Source: CAVRUH01 sp963822595 (GTDB lineage: Bacteria; Chlamydiota; Chlamydiia; Chlamydiales; Waddliaceae). From it: a stretch of DNA of 64,000 nt. The stretch is from positions 248,001 to 312,000 of the forward strand of contig CAWGIG010000001.1 of NCBI GenBank assembly GCA_963822595.1, in the 5' to 3' direction. Made by a program: the position numbers and the translations under genes. Shown here one piece after another: positions 44,290 to 54,200 of the stretch. The notes under the pieces were generated by a model. The model was not told where the DNA came from. It was given only the letters and a program-made list of their open reading frames with translations, and searched no databases. Positions within the stretch are counted from its first letter, which is position 1, and each line of letters begins with the position of its first letter.

Positions 44290-46050
44290 TTATTCGCCGT
44301 ACATCTCTTTGATAAGATTGGCATATTTGTTGATGACGACATCCCTTTTAATTTTCAAAGTAGGAGTCAATTCACCGTTCTCAATTTTCAGAGGTTCCAT
44401 CACAATACGATACTGTTGAATCTTTTCCCAGTTGTTGATATTGGAGTTGACACTCTCTATCAAACTTTTAATTTCCTTTTTTACAAATTCGCAATTCATA
44501 AATTCTTCATCGCTCATCTCAGCATAGTTGAGTTTTGCTTTCATGCGTCGGAGGACATTCACATCGGGAAACAAGAGGCAGGAGGCAAACTTTTTTCTTT
44601 CACCAATAACGACAGCGGTGTCAATCAATGCAGATTCACATAGGGCATATTCCATGCGTCCTGGCATCAACCATTCTCCGGTAGCTAATTTTACATGTTC
44701 TTTGATTCTTCCGACGATTTTTACATACCCTTCTTCATCGATTTCGCCTTTATCACCTGTGTGAAGCCATCCAGATTCGTCTAAAGTTTCAGCCGTTATT
44801 TCCGGATTTCTAAAATATCCTTTCATCACAGTAGGACCAAATATTAGTAACTCCCCACCCTCCCCGAGTTTTACTTGGACTCCAGGCAGAGGTTGTCCCA
44901 CGGTTCCTACTTTTACTTTTCCCGCTTGATTAACGACTCCTGTGGAAGCCTCCGTGAGTCCCCAACCCTCATATATGGGCAGACCGATATTGAGTAGGAA
45001 TTGATAAATTTTTGGATCTAAGGCAGCACCCCCGCATAGAATAACCTTCCAATTTCCTCCTAAGCCTTTGCGAATATCGGAGAAAACGAGTCCATCTACT
45101 AAGGGATTTATTGTATATCGACTTAGAAAGCTTTTCTCTCCATTCCCGGCGTATTTAAAAGCCCAAGAAAGAATTTTTCTCTTTACAAAGCTATCGGATT
45201 GAGCAGTGGAAAGAATGCCAAAATATATTTTTTCCAAAATTCTCGGGACGACAATCATGAAACTTGGATGAATTTCTTGACAAACTTTCGCAAGAAGGCT
45301 CAACTCATTGAGATAATAAATGCTGATGCCATGTGCCATGCAGATAAAATTAATTTGTCGTGAAAAAACGTGAGCTAGAGGTAGGATGCTTAGATACTTA
45401 TCTTGTTTATTGTTCAAATCGAAGGAATTGACATTTGTGAGATGCATCAAATTTTGATGGGAAAGCATGACCCCTTTTGGAACTCCCGTGCTGCCGCTGG
45501 TGTAGACGATACTCATCAGATCATCGGGATTGAGTTGTTTCCCTAGTTCTTCAAACAAATCCGGTCTTTCGCGCCAATAAGCTTCTCCATTTTTTAGGAT
45601 TTCATGAAGAGCGTGAGTTCCTCGAATGACAATTTTATGATCCAAGGCGATAACATGGTCAAAGAGGTTTCTATGTCTTCGGAACATTTCTTGCTGCTCA
45701 ACACCATCCACAAAAAGATAGCGTACATTTGCCTGAGCTACTTCGTAGATAAAGTTTTCATCAGAAATATTTGAGAATAAGGGAACAGTGATTCCACCCG
45801 CCATGATGATCGCTAAATCGGCCATACTCCAACCCGGCGAAGGGTTTGCCATAATGCCAACGTGGTCTCCCCGTTTCACTCCCAGACTAATCAACCCATA
45901 GGTGAGTCTCTTTAGATCGTAAACAAACTCCTCATTGGAAACACTATGCCACACTCCATTATCGTAATGGTTAAAAGCCTTCAAATTCGAATGCTTCCGA
46001 TCTAGGAGTTTTACGATATCGTATATTGTTTTGACTTGAATTTCATCCAT
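44290..46050 (-). CDS. Long-chain acyl-CoA synthetase (AMP-binding)
   Basis: 586 residues from the ATG at 46050, which has AGAGGGA 5 bp upstream. It activates fatty acids to acyl-CoA with ATP. Signatures: IVYTSGSTGVPKGVMLSHQN (P-loop-like), YEGWGLTEASTGV, HTGDKGEIDEEGYVKIVGRI, and the catalytic Lys in LTPTLKIKRD. It is FadD/FAA-like. The hinge follows as KEHVKLATGEWLMP. Together with FadL at 48331 it suggests uptake of host fatty acids. The IS and a family A repeat lie just after its stop. Confidence 0.93.
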   Translation of the reverse strand: MDEIQVKTIYDIVKLLDRKHSNLKAFNHYDNGVWHSVSNEEFVYDLKRLTYGLISLGVKRGDHVGIMANPSPGWSMADLAIIMAGGITVPLFSNISDENFIYEVAQANVRYLFVDGVEQQEMFRRHRNLFDHVIALDHKIVIRGTHALHEILKNGEAYWRERPDLFEELGKQLNPDDLMSIVYTSGSTGVPKGVMLSHQNLMHLTNVNSFDLNNKQDKYLSILPLAHVFSRQINFICMAHGISIYYLNELSLLAKVCQEIHPSFMIVVPRILEKIYFGILSTAQSDSFVKRKILSWAFKYAGNGEKSFLSRYTINPLVDGLVFSDIRKGLGGNWKVILCGGAALDPKIYQFLLNIGLPIYEGWGLTEASTGVVNQAGKVKVGTVGQPLPGVQVKLGEGGELLIFGPTVMKGYFRNPEITAETLDESGWLHTGDKGEIDEEGYVKIVGRIKEHVKLATGEWLMPGRMEYALCESALIDTAVVIGERKKFASCLLFPDVNVLRRMKAKLNYAEMSDEEFMNCEFVKKEIKSLIESVNSNINNWEKIQQYRIVMEPLKIENGELTPTLKIKRDVVINKYANLIKEMYGE

Positions 46051-46111
46051 ACATTTCCCTCTAAACACTCAGTAATGTATATAATTGAAATTTAGATTTA
46101 GACAAAGAATT

Positions 46112-46879
46112 TTAAATTTTTTTATTGAGTTTTTCAATTTCATCGAGAAGATATTCTTTATGCTCTCCGGTCCAACCCTCTGCCAATTCTTCATATTTTT
46201 TCAGACGCCCCTTGAGGTTGGGAACTTTTGATGTATCTTCATCTTTTTTTAAATGGGATACTTCTTTTGCGAGAAAGAGATGTACTTTTTCTTGAATAGT
46301 CTTGATAAAATTTTCTGCACGATCTTGCTGTTTTGGCGATATGACCTTAATCCGTTTATTGACTTCATCAGCCTTCTGAATACCTTGTTGGATATCTTCA
46401 AAATTTGAGGCAGATAAAATAGCTTCGCTGATTATTCTGAGTTCCTCAATAGCATTTTCTGTGGCGGGATCGGACTCAACGAGGGTGACAATGTGTTTTT
46501 TGTCTTCCCCTTTTGGGAGATTTTCTATACCTCCGATCACTTGGGAGAAGGAAGAGATGATTTTTTCTGATACGCTTTTATCAACGTCTTGATGAGATGA
46601 CAAATAGCCCTTGCAAAATTTTTCTAATGATTTTAAATTTTTGACAGTATTGGATCGTAAGGCTGAGTCTTGAGCTATTACATTATAGAGAGAAGGCATT
46701 TGTCGTAATTGATACAGAATTTCTGTAAAGACTTTATCGCTTGGTATGTGTGTTACTTCATGACCTTTAAAAAAGGTCGTTTTTAACAACTTAAGTTGTT
46801 GATCCTCAGAAAGATTATCAATAGCATTCAGGTTTTCAGCAGCATCTAGGATTGGTTTAAGTTCTATTATTTCACTCAT
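46112..46879 (-). CDS. Coiled-coil hypothetical protein, 255 aa
   Basis: The start MSEIIELK at 46879 has GGAGG 7 bp upstream; an extended frame upstream lacks a site. Helical and charged (ENFIKTIQEKVHLFLAKEVS). No membrane segment or recognised motif. Located 61 bp upstream of the acyl-CoA synthetase gene, perhaps in the same transcript. Possibly an effector or adaptor; nothing decides. Confidence 0.72.
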   Translation of the reverse strand: MSEIIELKPILDAAENLNAIDNLSEDQQLKLLKTTFFKGHEVTHIPSDKVFTEILYQLRQMPSLYNVIAQDSALRSNTVKNLKSLEKFCKGYLSSHQDVDKSVSEKIISSFSQVIGGIENLPKGEDKKHIVTLVESDPATENAIEELRIISEAILSASNFEDIQQGIQKADEVNKRIKVISPKQQDRAENFIKTIQEKVHLFLAKEVSHLKKDEDTSKVPNLKGRLKKYEELAEGWTGEHKEYLLDEIEKLNKKI

Positions 46880-47035
46880 GTTAATACCTCCGCCAGTATT
46901 ATTATAACATGTATGCATTTTTTAGGCCACGGAGGGGGGTAGATTATGGGGATGGTATGTACCATCCACCAAAATCCACCTTCGGTGCTTTATCCTCTTA
47001 AGCGAGAACGGTCTGCACCACGATCAGACGTAGCT

Positions 47036-48142
47036 CTACGAACATCTTCTCACCTGTGGTCTGCGTGCAGGCTGACTAGGCAATGGACGCTCAACTGTCG
47101 CTCTAGTGCCAGGCTGAACTCGAGTTCCCGGTGAGTTCATTACCGTCGACCTAGGTTTTTCAGGCACATTCGCCCGAGCTCCAGGTTGTTGACGGCCTGA
47201 CCTATCGACGATTTGAGTCCGCACAGGTTGACGTCTAGGATCTTGAACGCGCACATCAATCGGTTGTCTTCTACCCGGAGTGCTTACAACCTGTCTTCTG
47301 GCATAGGCTCTCGATCCCCACCAAGGAGGTGTACGGCAAAAGCTTCCCCAAATTTCCGGATGGAAACGCTGGTGATGGATACAAACTCCGATGTAATCGG
47401 GATAGAACGCAAAAAGCCTTCTAACGATGATAGGGTTTTCTACAACAAAAACAGGTTGATAAACAATCGTTGTGCGAAAAGGTGGCGCAATATAAACCGG
47501 ACTAAATGCTGTTCCTCTATCTTCGAGCTTCCAGTCCCAATAAGCCGGAACGAAAACATATTGATCATTATACCAAACATAATGAGAGGGAACAAGAATC
47601 CAGTTAGGGTCCAACCTTTCCCAATGTCCGCTCACCCAGGCATATCCTCTACCTCGTTCCGAATATTCCCAGTATCCCGGAGACCAAAAGTATTCCCCGC
47701 CTCTAGGTTGAATGATATTTTCATCGATCGCTTCAGGGGGAGGCATGTCGATATAGGACATAGTATTCGCGGGTTGTGGGCTCCAAAATCCTGACGTCCA
47801 TACCCAACCCTCTCTCATAGGTCTCCATGTGCCAGCGGTCCAATAATGTCCTGGAGGGGGTCGGCGCCAAACTCCGCTCAGCCAAATGAAATCATTGCGT
47901 TTTTCATCCCAGCTCCAATATCCCGGAATCCAAACAGCTTGTCTGTCAACTTGAGGAGGAATTCTCTCGTTGATGGGCGCAGGTGGTTGAATACGAACGA
48001 CATCAAACTCAAAATTTTCTGTATCGCGACTCACAAATGCTTCGTGAATCGGTCCATCTTCAACTGGAAGAACAGCTTGTCCGAAAAGGGAACTCGTGGC
48101 TGTAACTGCTAATACGATTATAGATCTCAAAAAATGTACCAT
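47036..48142 (-). CDS. YXWGXW-repeat exported protein
   Basis: 368 residues with a signal peptide (FLRSIIVLAVTATSSLFGQA). Then come many Trp/Tyr-rich repeats of the form W-x-G-x-W: VWIPGYWSWDE, IWLSGVWRRP, VWTSGFWSP, FWSPGYWEY, YAWVSGHWERL. This is the YXWGXW family, found in exported proteins of bacteria such as Planctomycetes and Chlamydiae. The C-terminal 90 residues are Arg/Pro-rich and basic, maybe for binding the cell wall or nucleic acid. Function unknown. Confidence 0.85.
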   Translation of the reverse strand: MVHFLRSIIVLAVTATSSLFGQAVLPVEDGPIHEAFVSRDTENFEFDVVRIQPPAPINERIPPQVDRQAVWIPGYWSWDEKRNDFIWLSGVWRRPPPGHYWTAGTWRPMREGWVWTSGFWSPQPANTMSYIDMPPPEAIDENIIQPRGGEYFWSPGYWEYSERGRGYAWVSGHWERLDPNWILVPSHYVWYNDQYVFVPAYWDWKLEDRGTAFSPVYIAPPFRTTIVYQPVFVVENPIIVRRLFAFYPDYIGVCIHHQRFHPEIWGSFCRTPPWWGSRAYARRQVVSTPGRRQPIDVRVQDPRRQPVRTQIVDRSGRQQPGARANVPEKPRSTVMNSPGTRVQPGTRATVERPLPSQPARRPQVRRCS

Positions 48143-48287
48143 ATGATTTCTCCTATTTTATTTTTAAGAAACGGAAAACAACTCTCATTCTACTCCTCAG
48201 CAGGTATTTTGTCCATGGCCATGCTCACATCACAAAAGAAGGACACGCGAAGAAGAAGAAAAAAAGGGCGAGAGATAGTTTGATGGT

Positions 48288-48323
48288 AAAAAAAGAGCCT
48301 GTTGTGAAGACACAACAGGCTCT
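48288..48323 (-). terminator. Rho-independent terminator of fadL
   Basis: AGAGCCTGTTGTG / CACAACAGGCTCT with an AAGA loop (13-bp stem), followed on the minus strand by seven Ts. It starts 8 bp after the fadL stop. Confidence 0.93.
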
Positions 48324-48330
48324 TAAGAGA

Positions 48331-49656
48331 TTAGAAATTGTAGACGAGTTGAAGTCCTACGATATCGGTATTTTCATGATATTTTCCATTTAAATCACCT
48401 AAGAAGAAGTCGCTTTGCCCAGGTTCAACTTGATTCTTATGGATTTTTGGATCTTCGATGAAGAGGTGAGCATAACCGAAGTCAATATGGATGCAATTCA
48501 CATCATAACCAAAGCCCACAGCAAGCCAAAAACGGTTTGTGTCAGGGAGTCTTGGGTTGCGATATTCTGCATTAGGCGTTGGGCCTTGATCATAAGCCAC
48601 ACCGCAACGGAGTTTCAAACAATCATAGTACTTATAGGTTGTACCTAAGGAATAACGAAAGACGTTTTTCCATTTAAAAGGAGTGACGTTATCAGGCTGA
48701 GGGCTGTCAAATTTGACTGTTAGATTTTTTAATCTGTTCCAATTTGTCCATGTAATGTCAGCCATGACATCCCAACGGCAGTCCATGTGGTGCACAGCAC
48801 TCAAGGACACTGTTTGTGGCAATCTTATAGTCGCCCTTGCACGAGCATCTTGGAAAGTTCCGGCAAGAGGTCCGGGAACGCCTTTGTACCTTACATGTCC
48901 TGTTAATTTCTGTCTGATTTCAGAGCGGTAATTCAATCCAACGGATGTGGAGTAGTTGATATCCCAAAGAACGCCAGCGTTTCCGCCATATCCCCAGCAA
49001 TCCCCTTTTAGTTTGGCCTCTCCATCTAGACCCTGAGGCACGCCTAACCCGCCTTGGGTAGCGGCAAATAAAATAGAACCGAAATCAACGTCATTCGTTA
49101 ATGTAGCTCTGAAATATTGCGCATTAAAACCTGCTCCGAAGCTTACATTTTCACAAATTTTCCAGGCGACCGAAGGATTGATATTAATCGCGAATATTTT
49201 TGAATGGCGTGCATAATAACGGCCTTTCCAATGATGGTGATAACTTGTTGTTAAGCCGTAAGGAGAGTTAATTCCCAATCCAAATACCAACGGTTCACAT
49301 GTTGGGTATACAAAATAAGTTGAAGGGACAACGCCAAAGTCTCCTCCGTTGCCGCCATTGTTCCCTGTCAGAGGGGCGCCGCCAAGAGCGGGTGCTAAGT
49401 GAGATCCTCTATCTTTAAAAACAGCTCTTGGGAATACAGGTTGGGCTCCTACGACGATTTGGCTATCGCAAAATCTAGTCATCCCAGCGGGGTTAAACCA
49501 TATTGTAGTCGCATCTTCAGCATTTGCTGCGGCGCCTGCATAGGCTGTACCCATATTGCTGACGCTTTGCTCGATTAGAGCGAAGCCCGCAGCATTTGCT
49601 TGCTGAGATATCCCCATGATACCTAAGCAAACAAACAATTTTAGTAGTTTGTTCAT
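48331..49656 (-). CDS. fadL: OmpP1/FadL/TodX outer-membrane transport protein
   Basis: 441 residues. The signal peptide is followed by ANA-AGFALIEQSVSNMGTAYAG, the N-terminal hatch region typical of FadL (AxGNMGxAxAG). DATTIWFNPAGM is the NPAGM signature. The rest is a long beta-barrel ending QLVYNF with terminal Phe. FadL moves long-chain fatty acids or other hydrophobic molecules across the outer membrane. It probably supplies the acyl-CoA synthetase encoded nearby. Confidence 0.95.
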   Translation of the reverse strand: MNKLLKLFVCLGIMGISQQANAAGFALIEQSVSNMGTAYAGAAANAEDATTIWFNPAGMTRFCDSQIVVGAQPVFPRAVFKDRGSHLAPALGGAPLTGNNGGNGGDFGVVPSTYFVYPTCEPLVFGLGINSPYGLTTSYHHHWKGRYYARHSKIFAININPSVAWKICENVSFGAGFNAQYFRATLTNDVDFGSILFAATQGGLGVPQGLDGEAKLKGDCWGYGGNAGVLWDINYSTSVGLNYRSEIRQKLTGHVRYKGVPGPLAGTFQDARARATIRLPQTVSLSAVHHMDCRWDVMADITWTNWNRLKNLTVKFDSPQPDNVTPFKWKNVFRYSLGTTYKYYDCLKLRCGVAYDQGPTPNAEYRNPRLPDTNRFWLAVGFGYDVNCIHIDFGYAHLFIEDPKIHKNQVEPGQSDFFLGDLNGKYHENTDIVGLQLVYNF

Positions 49657-49689
49657 ATTCCTCCATTTTTTGTTAAATTTGCGTTCCGA

Positions 49690-50292
49690 TTAAACATTTA
49701 CCAATGCTTTTTTGTCAATCTTATAACATCCGCGGCAGCGAGCTTCGTAGCATTCATCGGCACCGACTAGGATCAGTTCATCGTCATATTTTGCGGGTTG
49801 TCCGTTGATTAATCGCTGAGTGAAGTTAGCTTCATCGCCACAGACTAAACAAATAGCGTGGAGTTTAGTGACATCATCTGCTAGAGCCATGAGTTGTGGA
49901 ACGATACCGAAAGGTTCGCCTCGGAAGTCGAGATCGAGTCCGGCGACGATGACACGTTTTCCCTTTGTGACCAATTCCAAGATTGTGTCGATGATTTCGG
50001 CGGGAAAGAACTGGATTTCGTCGATACCGATAACATCGAAGGGTTGGTTGACCACTTTATTTAGGGCGTCCATACCATCTTGGCAGCTGCTAATTGGGAA
50101 AGCTTCCCTTTCGATGCCGTTATGACTAACGATGCAGGAATGGGACTTACGCGTATCAATTTTGTGTTTTATTGTGAGCACGCTTTTGTTGGCGAATTCA
50201 CTACGACGGAGGCGGCGCATGAGTTCTTCGGTTTTGCCTGAGAACATGGATCCGCAGATGACTTCTAGTTTACCCGGAAATCGATTTGTCAT
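49690..50292 (-). CDS. tdk: Thymidine kinase
   Basis: 200 residues. EVICGSMFSGKTEELMRRLR is the P-loop, FDVIGIDEIQFF the Walker B, IVAGLDLDFRGEPFG the lasso region, and the zinc Cys pairs are CLVCGDEANF and CYEARCRGC. It phosphorylates thymidine to dTMP. Chlamydia trachomatis lacks it, while many environmental relatives keep it. ATG at 50292 follows AGGAGATACCTC. Confidence 0.97.
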   Translation of the reverse strand: MTNRFPGKLEVICGSMFSGKTEELMRRLRRSEFANKSVLTIKHKIDTRKSHSCIVSHNGIEREAFPISSCQDGMDALNKVVNQPFDVIGIDEIQFFPAEIIDTILELVTKGKRVIVAGLDLDFRGEPFGIVPQLMALADDVTKLHAICLVCGDEANFTQRLINGQPAKYDDELILVGADECYEARCRGCYKIDKKALVNV

Positions 50293-50375
50293 GAGGTATC
50301 TCCTTTTGTTTGGGATGAGACGTAGCTTACAAGAAATTGCCGAATTTTGGAATCCTAATTTTCGAGGGACTATTC

Positions 50376-50964
50376 TATTTTATTTGAACAGGGTTCAACA
50401 CAGAGAGCACGGAGAACACAGAGAATGAATATGTTAGATTAAACTTTATGCCTGTTTGAGCTCATTTGATAGGGGAATCTATGTGTCTAATTGCTAATCC
50501 TGCGAAAGCTCATGCAATAGCTTAGGCTATTGCATGAACAATCATCCGGAATGAATTTCCGCAAAGATGGCATAGGCGATGCGCCTAAGCCATCTTTGCG
50601 GAAATTCATTCCGGAAGGTTTTTCATGAATTCCATTTTTTTCTGTTTTAATGGTCAGAAGTTGAAAAAACTCTTTCCATATCTGACGAATTTAACCATAA
50701 AAATAATGGAATTCATGGAAAGCCTCCAGAATGATTTTTCCCAAGAGGAGTATAGGCGCATCGCCTATACTCCTCTTGGGAAAAATCATTCTGGATGATG
50801 TTCATGCAATAGCCTAAGCTATTGCATGAGCTTTCGCAGGATTAGCTATTAGACACATAGATTCCCCTATCAAATGAGCTCAAACAGACACGGGGTGTAA
50901 CCTAACATATTCATCCTCAGTGATCTCTGTGCTCTCTGTGTTTAACCCTGCTCAAATAAAATCC
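50376..50964. repeat. 589-bp nested palindrome with four internal hairpins
   Basis: The outer arms (50376-50546 and 50793-50964, about 170 bp each) are near-complete reverse complements. Inside lie a perfect-like hairpin at 50547-50614 (CCGCAAAGATGG stem), a matched pair CATGAATTCCATT / AATGGAATTCATG (about 50624-50719), and a second hairpin at 50727-50794 (CCCAAGAGGAGTATAGGCG stem). Each outer arm also carries its own small hairpin (CATGCAATAGCTTAGGCTAT, 50511 on; and 50803 on). No gene fits in it. The tips hold family C words (CACAGAGAGCACGGAG). It lies between tdk and the PnuC-like gene. Confidence 0.93.
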
Positions 50965-50985
50965 AATTATAACGAAACCTTTTTC

Positions 50986-51014
50986 TTGACATCATTATCT
51001 TCCCTATTGAAAAT
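50986..51014 (+). promoter_or_regulatory. Candidate sigma-70 promoter of the PnuC-like gene
   Basis: TTGACA at 50986-50991, a 17-bp spacer, and GAAAAT at 51009-51014 (4 of 6 matches to the -10). It lies just outside the palindrome and 26 bp before the ATG. Confidence 0.5.
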
Positions 51015-51039
51015 AGTGGCTTTTAACCAGGAGATTTTT

Positions 51040-51288
51040 ATGTTGTCATTCGAAACTTTTTCATGGGTACTTGTAGCGATGTCCTTAGCCGGGAACATCT
51101 TCGTCAATCAGAAAAACGTCATCGGCCAATGGATTTGGGCCGTAGCTAACCTCGGTTGGATCAGCTACGACCTCTATATCGGCGCCTACTCACAAGCCTT
51201 CTTGTTTGCCGCTTATCTTGTCATTTGCGTTTGGGGCATCATCGCCTGGTCACGTGATGACAAAAAAGCAGCAACTACCAACGCTTAA
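51040..51288 (+). CDS. Small PnuC-like membrane protein
   Basis: 82 residues from ATG at 51040, with a CAGGAG ribosome site. Three hydrophobic helices: LSFETFSWVLVAMSLAGNIF, NVIGQWIWAVANLGWISYDL and SQAFLFAAYLVICVWGIIAW. The pattern (N near the first helix end, QWxWAVAN, W-G-I-I-A-W) resembles half of the nicotinamide-riboside transporter PnuC. It might work as a dimer, like SemiSWEETs. It overlaps the end of the 1176-aa gene by 4 bp. The substrate is a guess. Confidence 0.75.
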   Translation: MLSFETFSWVLVAMSLAGNIFVNQKNVIGQWIWAVANLGWISYDLYIGAYSQAFLFAAYLVICVWGIIAWSRDDKKAATTNA

Positions 51289-54200
51289 ATCGCCATCAGC
51301 TTCTTCACATTGAAGAGTGGACCGTTTTTCCAGGCAACATAGTTGTCTGGAAAATCCCAGCCTCCATGTTCTCCTCCCTGCGGAAACCACTCTTTTTGCC
51401 CCCTAAAACTCACCAAAGCAAGATCGGGTAGATAGTTACACATTTCAAGGTTGCCTGTCCCGGGGTTAACTAACCAAATGATTCTATAATCATTCATTTC
51501 TCTTTTCCAATTTGGATCGTGAGTCACGATTCCGGTGCCGATAAGCTGCTTTTGTTTACGACCTGACATTGTTTTGAAAATTTTAGTATCAAAGTTTTCA
51601 CAAAAATTTTCTTTCCATTTTGAATCTTTGTTACAAAGATCCTGGCAATGTTGATTATAAGCTTCTTCGAGAACAGCGGCTCTAAAATCTTTATAGGAAA
51701 TATTGCCCTCGATTTTTTCTTGCATTTTGGCTTTAAACCGTCTCACGGCCTTCTCAGAAAGAGCAATAGTATCCTTGCGATTTCTTGCAAAATCGATGAG
51801 TCGTTCTTTCCAATCGCCATATTTGGTATAAACTTGATCCATTTTATGTTGGAGCGCCAACTTGCATTTTCTTTCCCAATCATTATTTCTGGTTCCAATT
51901 ATTGGATCTGCAGCCCTGCTGTGAACAACAACACTCCAGAGAGTGTTTAACAATTCCTGAGGTGGAACATTTTCGATATCCTCCTCCGAAAGAAACTCAT
52001 CGAATTTCTGTTTAGAAAAATCAGTAAGTTGCTGTCTCTCAAAATCATGATGCTCGAGTTCACGGACAGCCCAGTCGTTATTTGCCACATAATCAACAAG
52101 TGCCCTTTTGGCGTGAACTGGCACGAAGCTATTGGCAATTTTAAGACCTGGATTTATCACATGATTCTGAATATAGTCGATCGAGGACATATCAGACTCC
52201 CAAGCGTTCCTGAAAGAAGCTTCATGAGGTGTGAGCAAGAATGCATGGACGGGAGAAGTGATGAGAAACTGCGACCTAGGATCTTCAAACTCTTGTTTGA
52301 ATTCTTCGGGCTGGTTTTTTATCCAACTAATACACTTTGCGAGGACTTCTCTTTGATTCCCATTGAACTCTTTGATTTTAGAAGGGGCCTCTGTAAACCC
52401 ATAGAAAGTTTGAAGGACTTCATCAAAATCCCCTCCCATCTTCAATTTCCAGGGAGTATAATTAAACGTATATGGGTTTTTTTCAAATTTACTTTTTTGT
52501 TTTGGAAAATACTCCGCTGCCATTTTATCTTGAAGCGTTTTTTTTGAAACAATTTCGCACATTTTTTGACAAACACTATCCCAAAGGGCTGTATGTGTTT
52601 TGTCTCTTCTTTTCATCTCTTCCGCAGTTTCCATAATGACGTCCTGAAGAAAAGCAATAAATTTTTCACCTGTATTCGCTAATTTCCATGAATGCGATGA
52701 AGAGACATCAACATTCCTATCTATCAAAATAAAACTACAATCCTGCTTAATTCTTTGATATAAGTCGGTAGAATACTCAAAATCTTTTGGAAGACCGGCA
52801 TCGCATAATTCATAACCGTAACAACTTGTCGACTCTACCCCGTGATTGCCGTCATCGAAAAGGGCAATATCATCGTCGAAATTATGGTTGTAGCGATATC
52901 TCATACGAGTGATAAGCGGCTGAAGTAATTCTTGTAAAAGGCGTCGGAAGCGAGTTTGAAATTCAACAGAATAGCCTTTATCCTTACCTTCAAGGTATTT
53001 TTCAAGAATCTGGAAGGGTCTAATGGAAAGGCCATATTTCGAGCCTAGATATTTCACGGATGAGACAACAGCTTGTTCGTAGGCTCTATGTAGAGGATGA
53101 TTTGTCTGAGAACAGAAGGCGTAGGTACCTCTGTTAACAAGTTCCTCGATGGAGTACTTTGGTCTCGATCTAAACGCAAAACCTTCGTTTTGCAGTTCGA
53201 AAGCGATTTTTGCAAATTCTTGAATCAGTTGTTTTGGCGTGAAAGGAACCTTTAGAGCCTCCATGGCTTGCATTACAGCGCTAACGGGGTCATTGATGTT
53301 GAGAGTTTTGCACACTGCAAGAACTCCTGGAGCCTCGTAAAGAAAACTATCCTCATAGGGGCCTTCCCAGCCAGAATCTTCGCCCACACGTAATTCGTAT
53401 TTTTGTGTGGAAAGAATTCTACCGCCGTTATCAGCAGTGATCAGAGTTGAAAGAAAATCTTTGCTGGATGTGGTTTGAAATGGGAATTCTCTTTTTTCCG
53501 AAAGAACCATCCGGGTGATGCATCCCTTTTCAACCAAATCTGCCATATCTGATAAAAACATGTCCGGATGATGAAATAAAACATCAATGAGTGGTGCAGT
53601 CGTGAAACATGTGCCTGCTCTCGCTTGACGAAAATGCCCCAAGAAAGCGCTGAGAACGGTTAATTGCGCATGCCGCCGCGTAATTTCTTCATTTGGTAAT
53701 AGACCCAAGGTGACTCTCACAGCAAGATTTCCAGGCAAATTATCCCGATGTGGTGGTTTGCATTGAGAAATGATTTTCCAGAGTTCTGAAGTATCCTCAA
53801 GTATTTCTAAAACGATATGCAAAGTGTTCACAGCTGTGAGGTCTTTAAAATATTCGGGCATTAAATATTCCACTGAATCCTGAATGATACCAAAGTTGAT
53901 GCTTCCACTATCTAACAATAATAGATCTGCCAACTCTATAGAGAATTGATGAAAGAGAGCTTCATCAGGACTTTGTATGGAATAGGCACGAAACTCTTCT
54001 CCTTTTTCCAAAATTTTGAGTCGAATCGGTTCAAGAATTGCTTCGACCCCATCAGCAAGGGCATCAATGATCTCATCATCATCTTCTAGCTTCGCGATAA
54101 GAGCTGCGTTAGCGAAATCACGAGAGGCTATGAGTAAGAGACAGCCTAACTGAGCGCTAACAAGATCCTCCATTTTCTCTCTTGGATCAGCTTCCTCACC

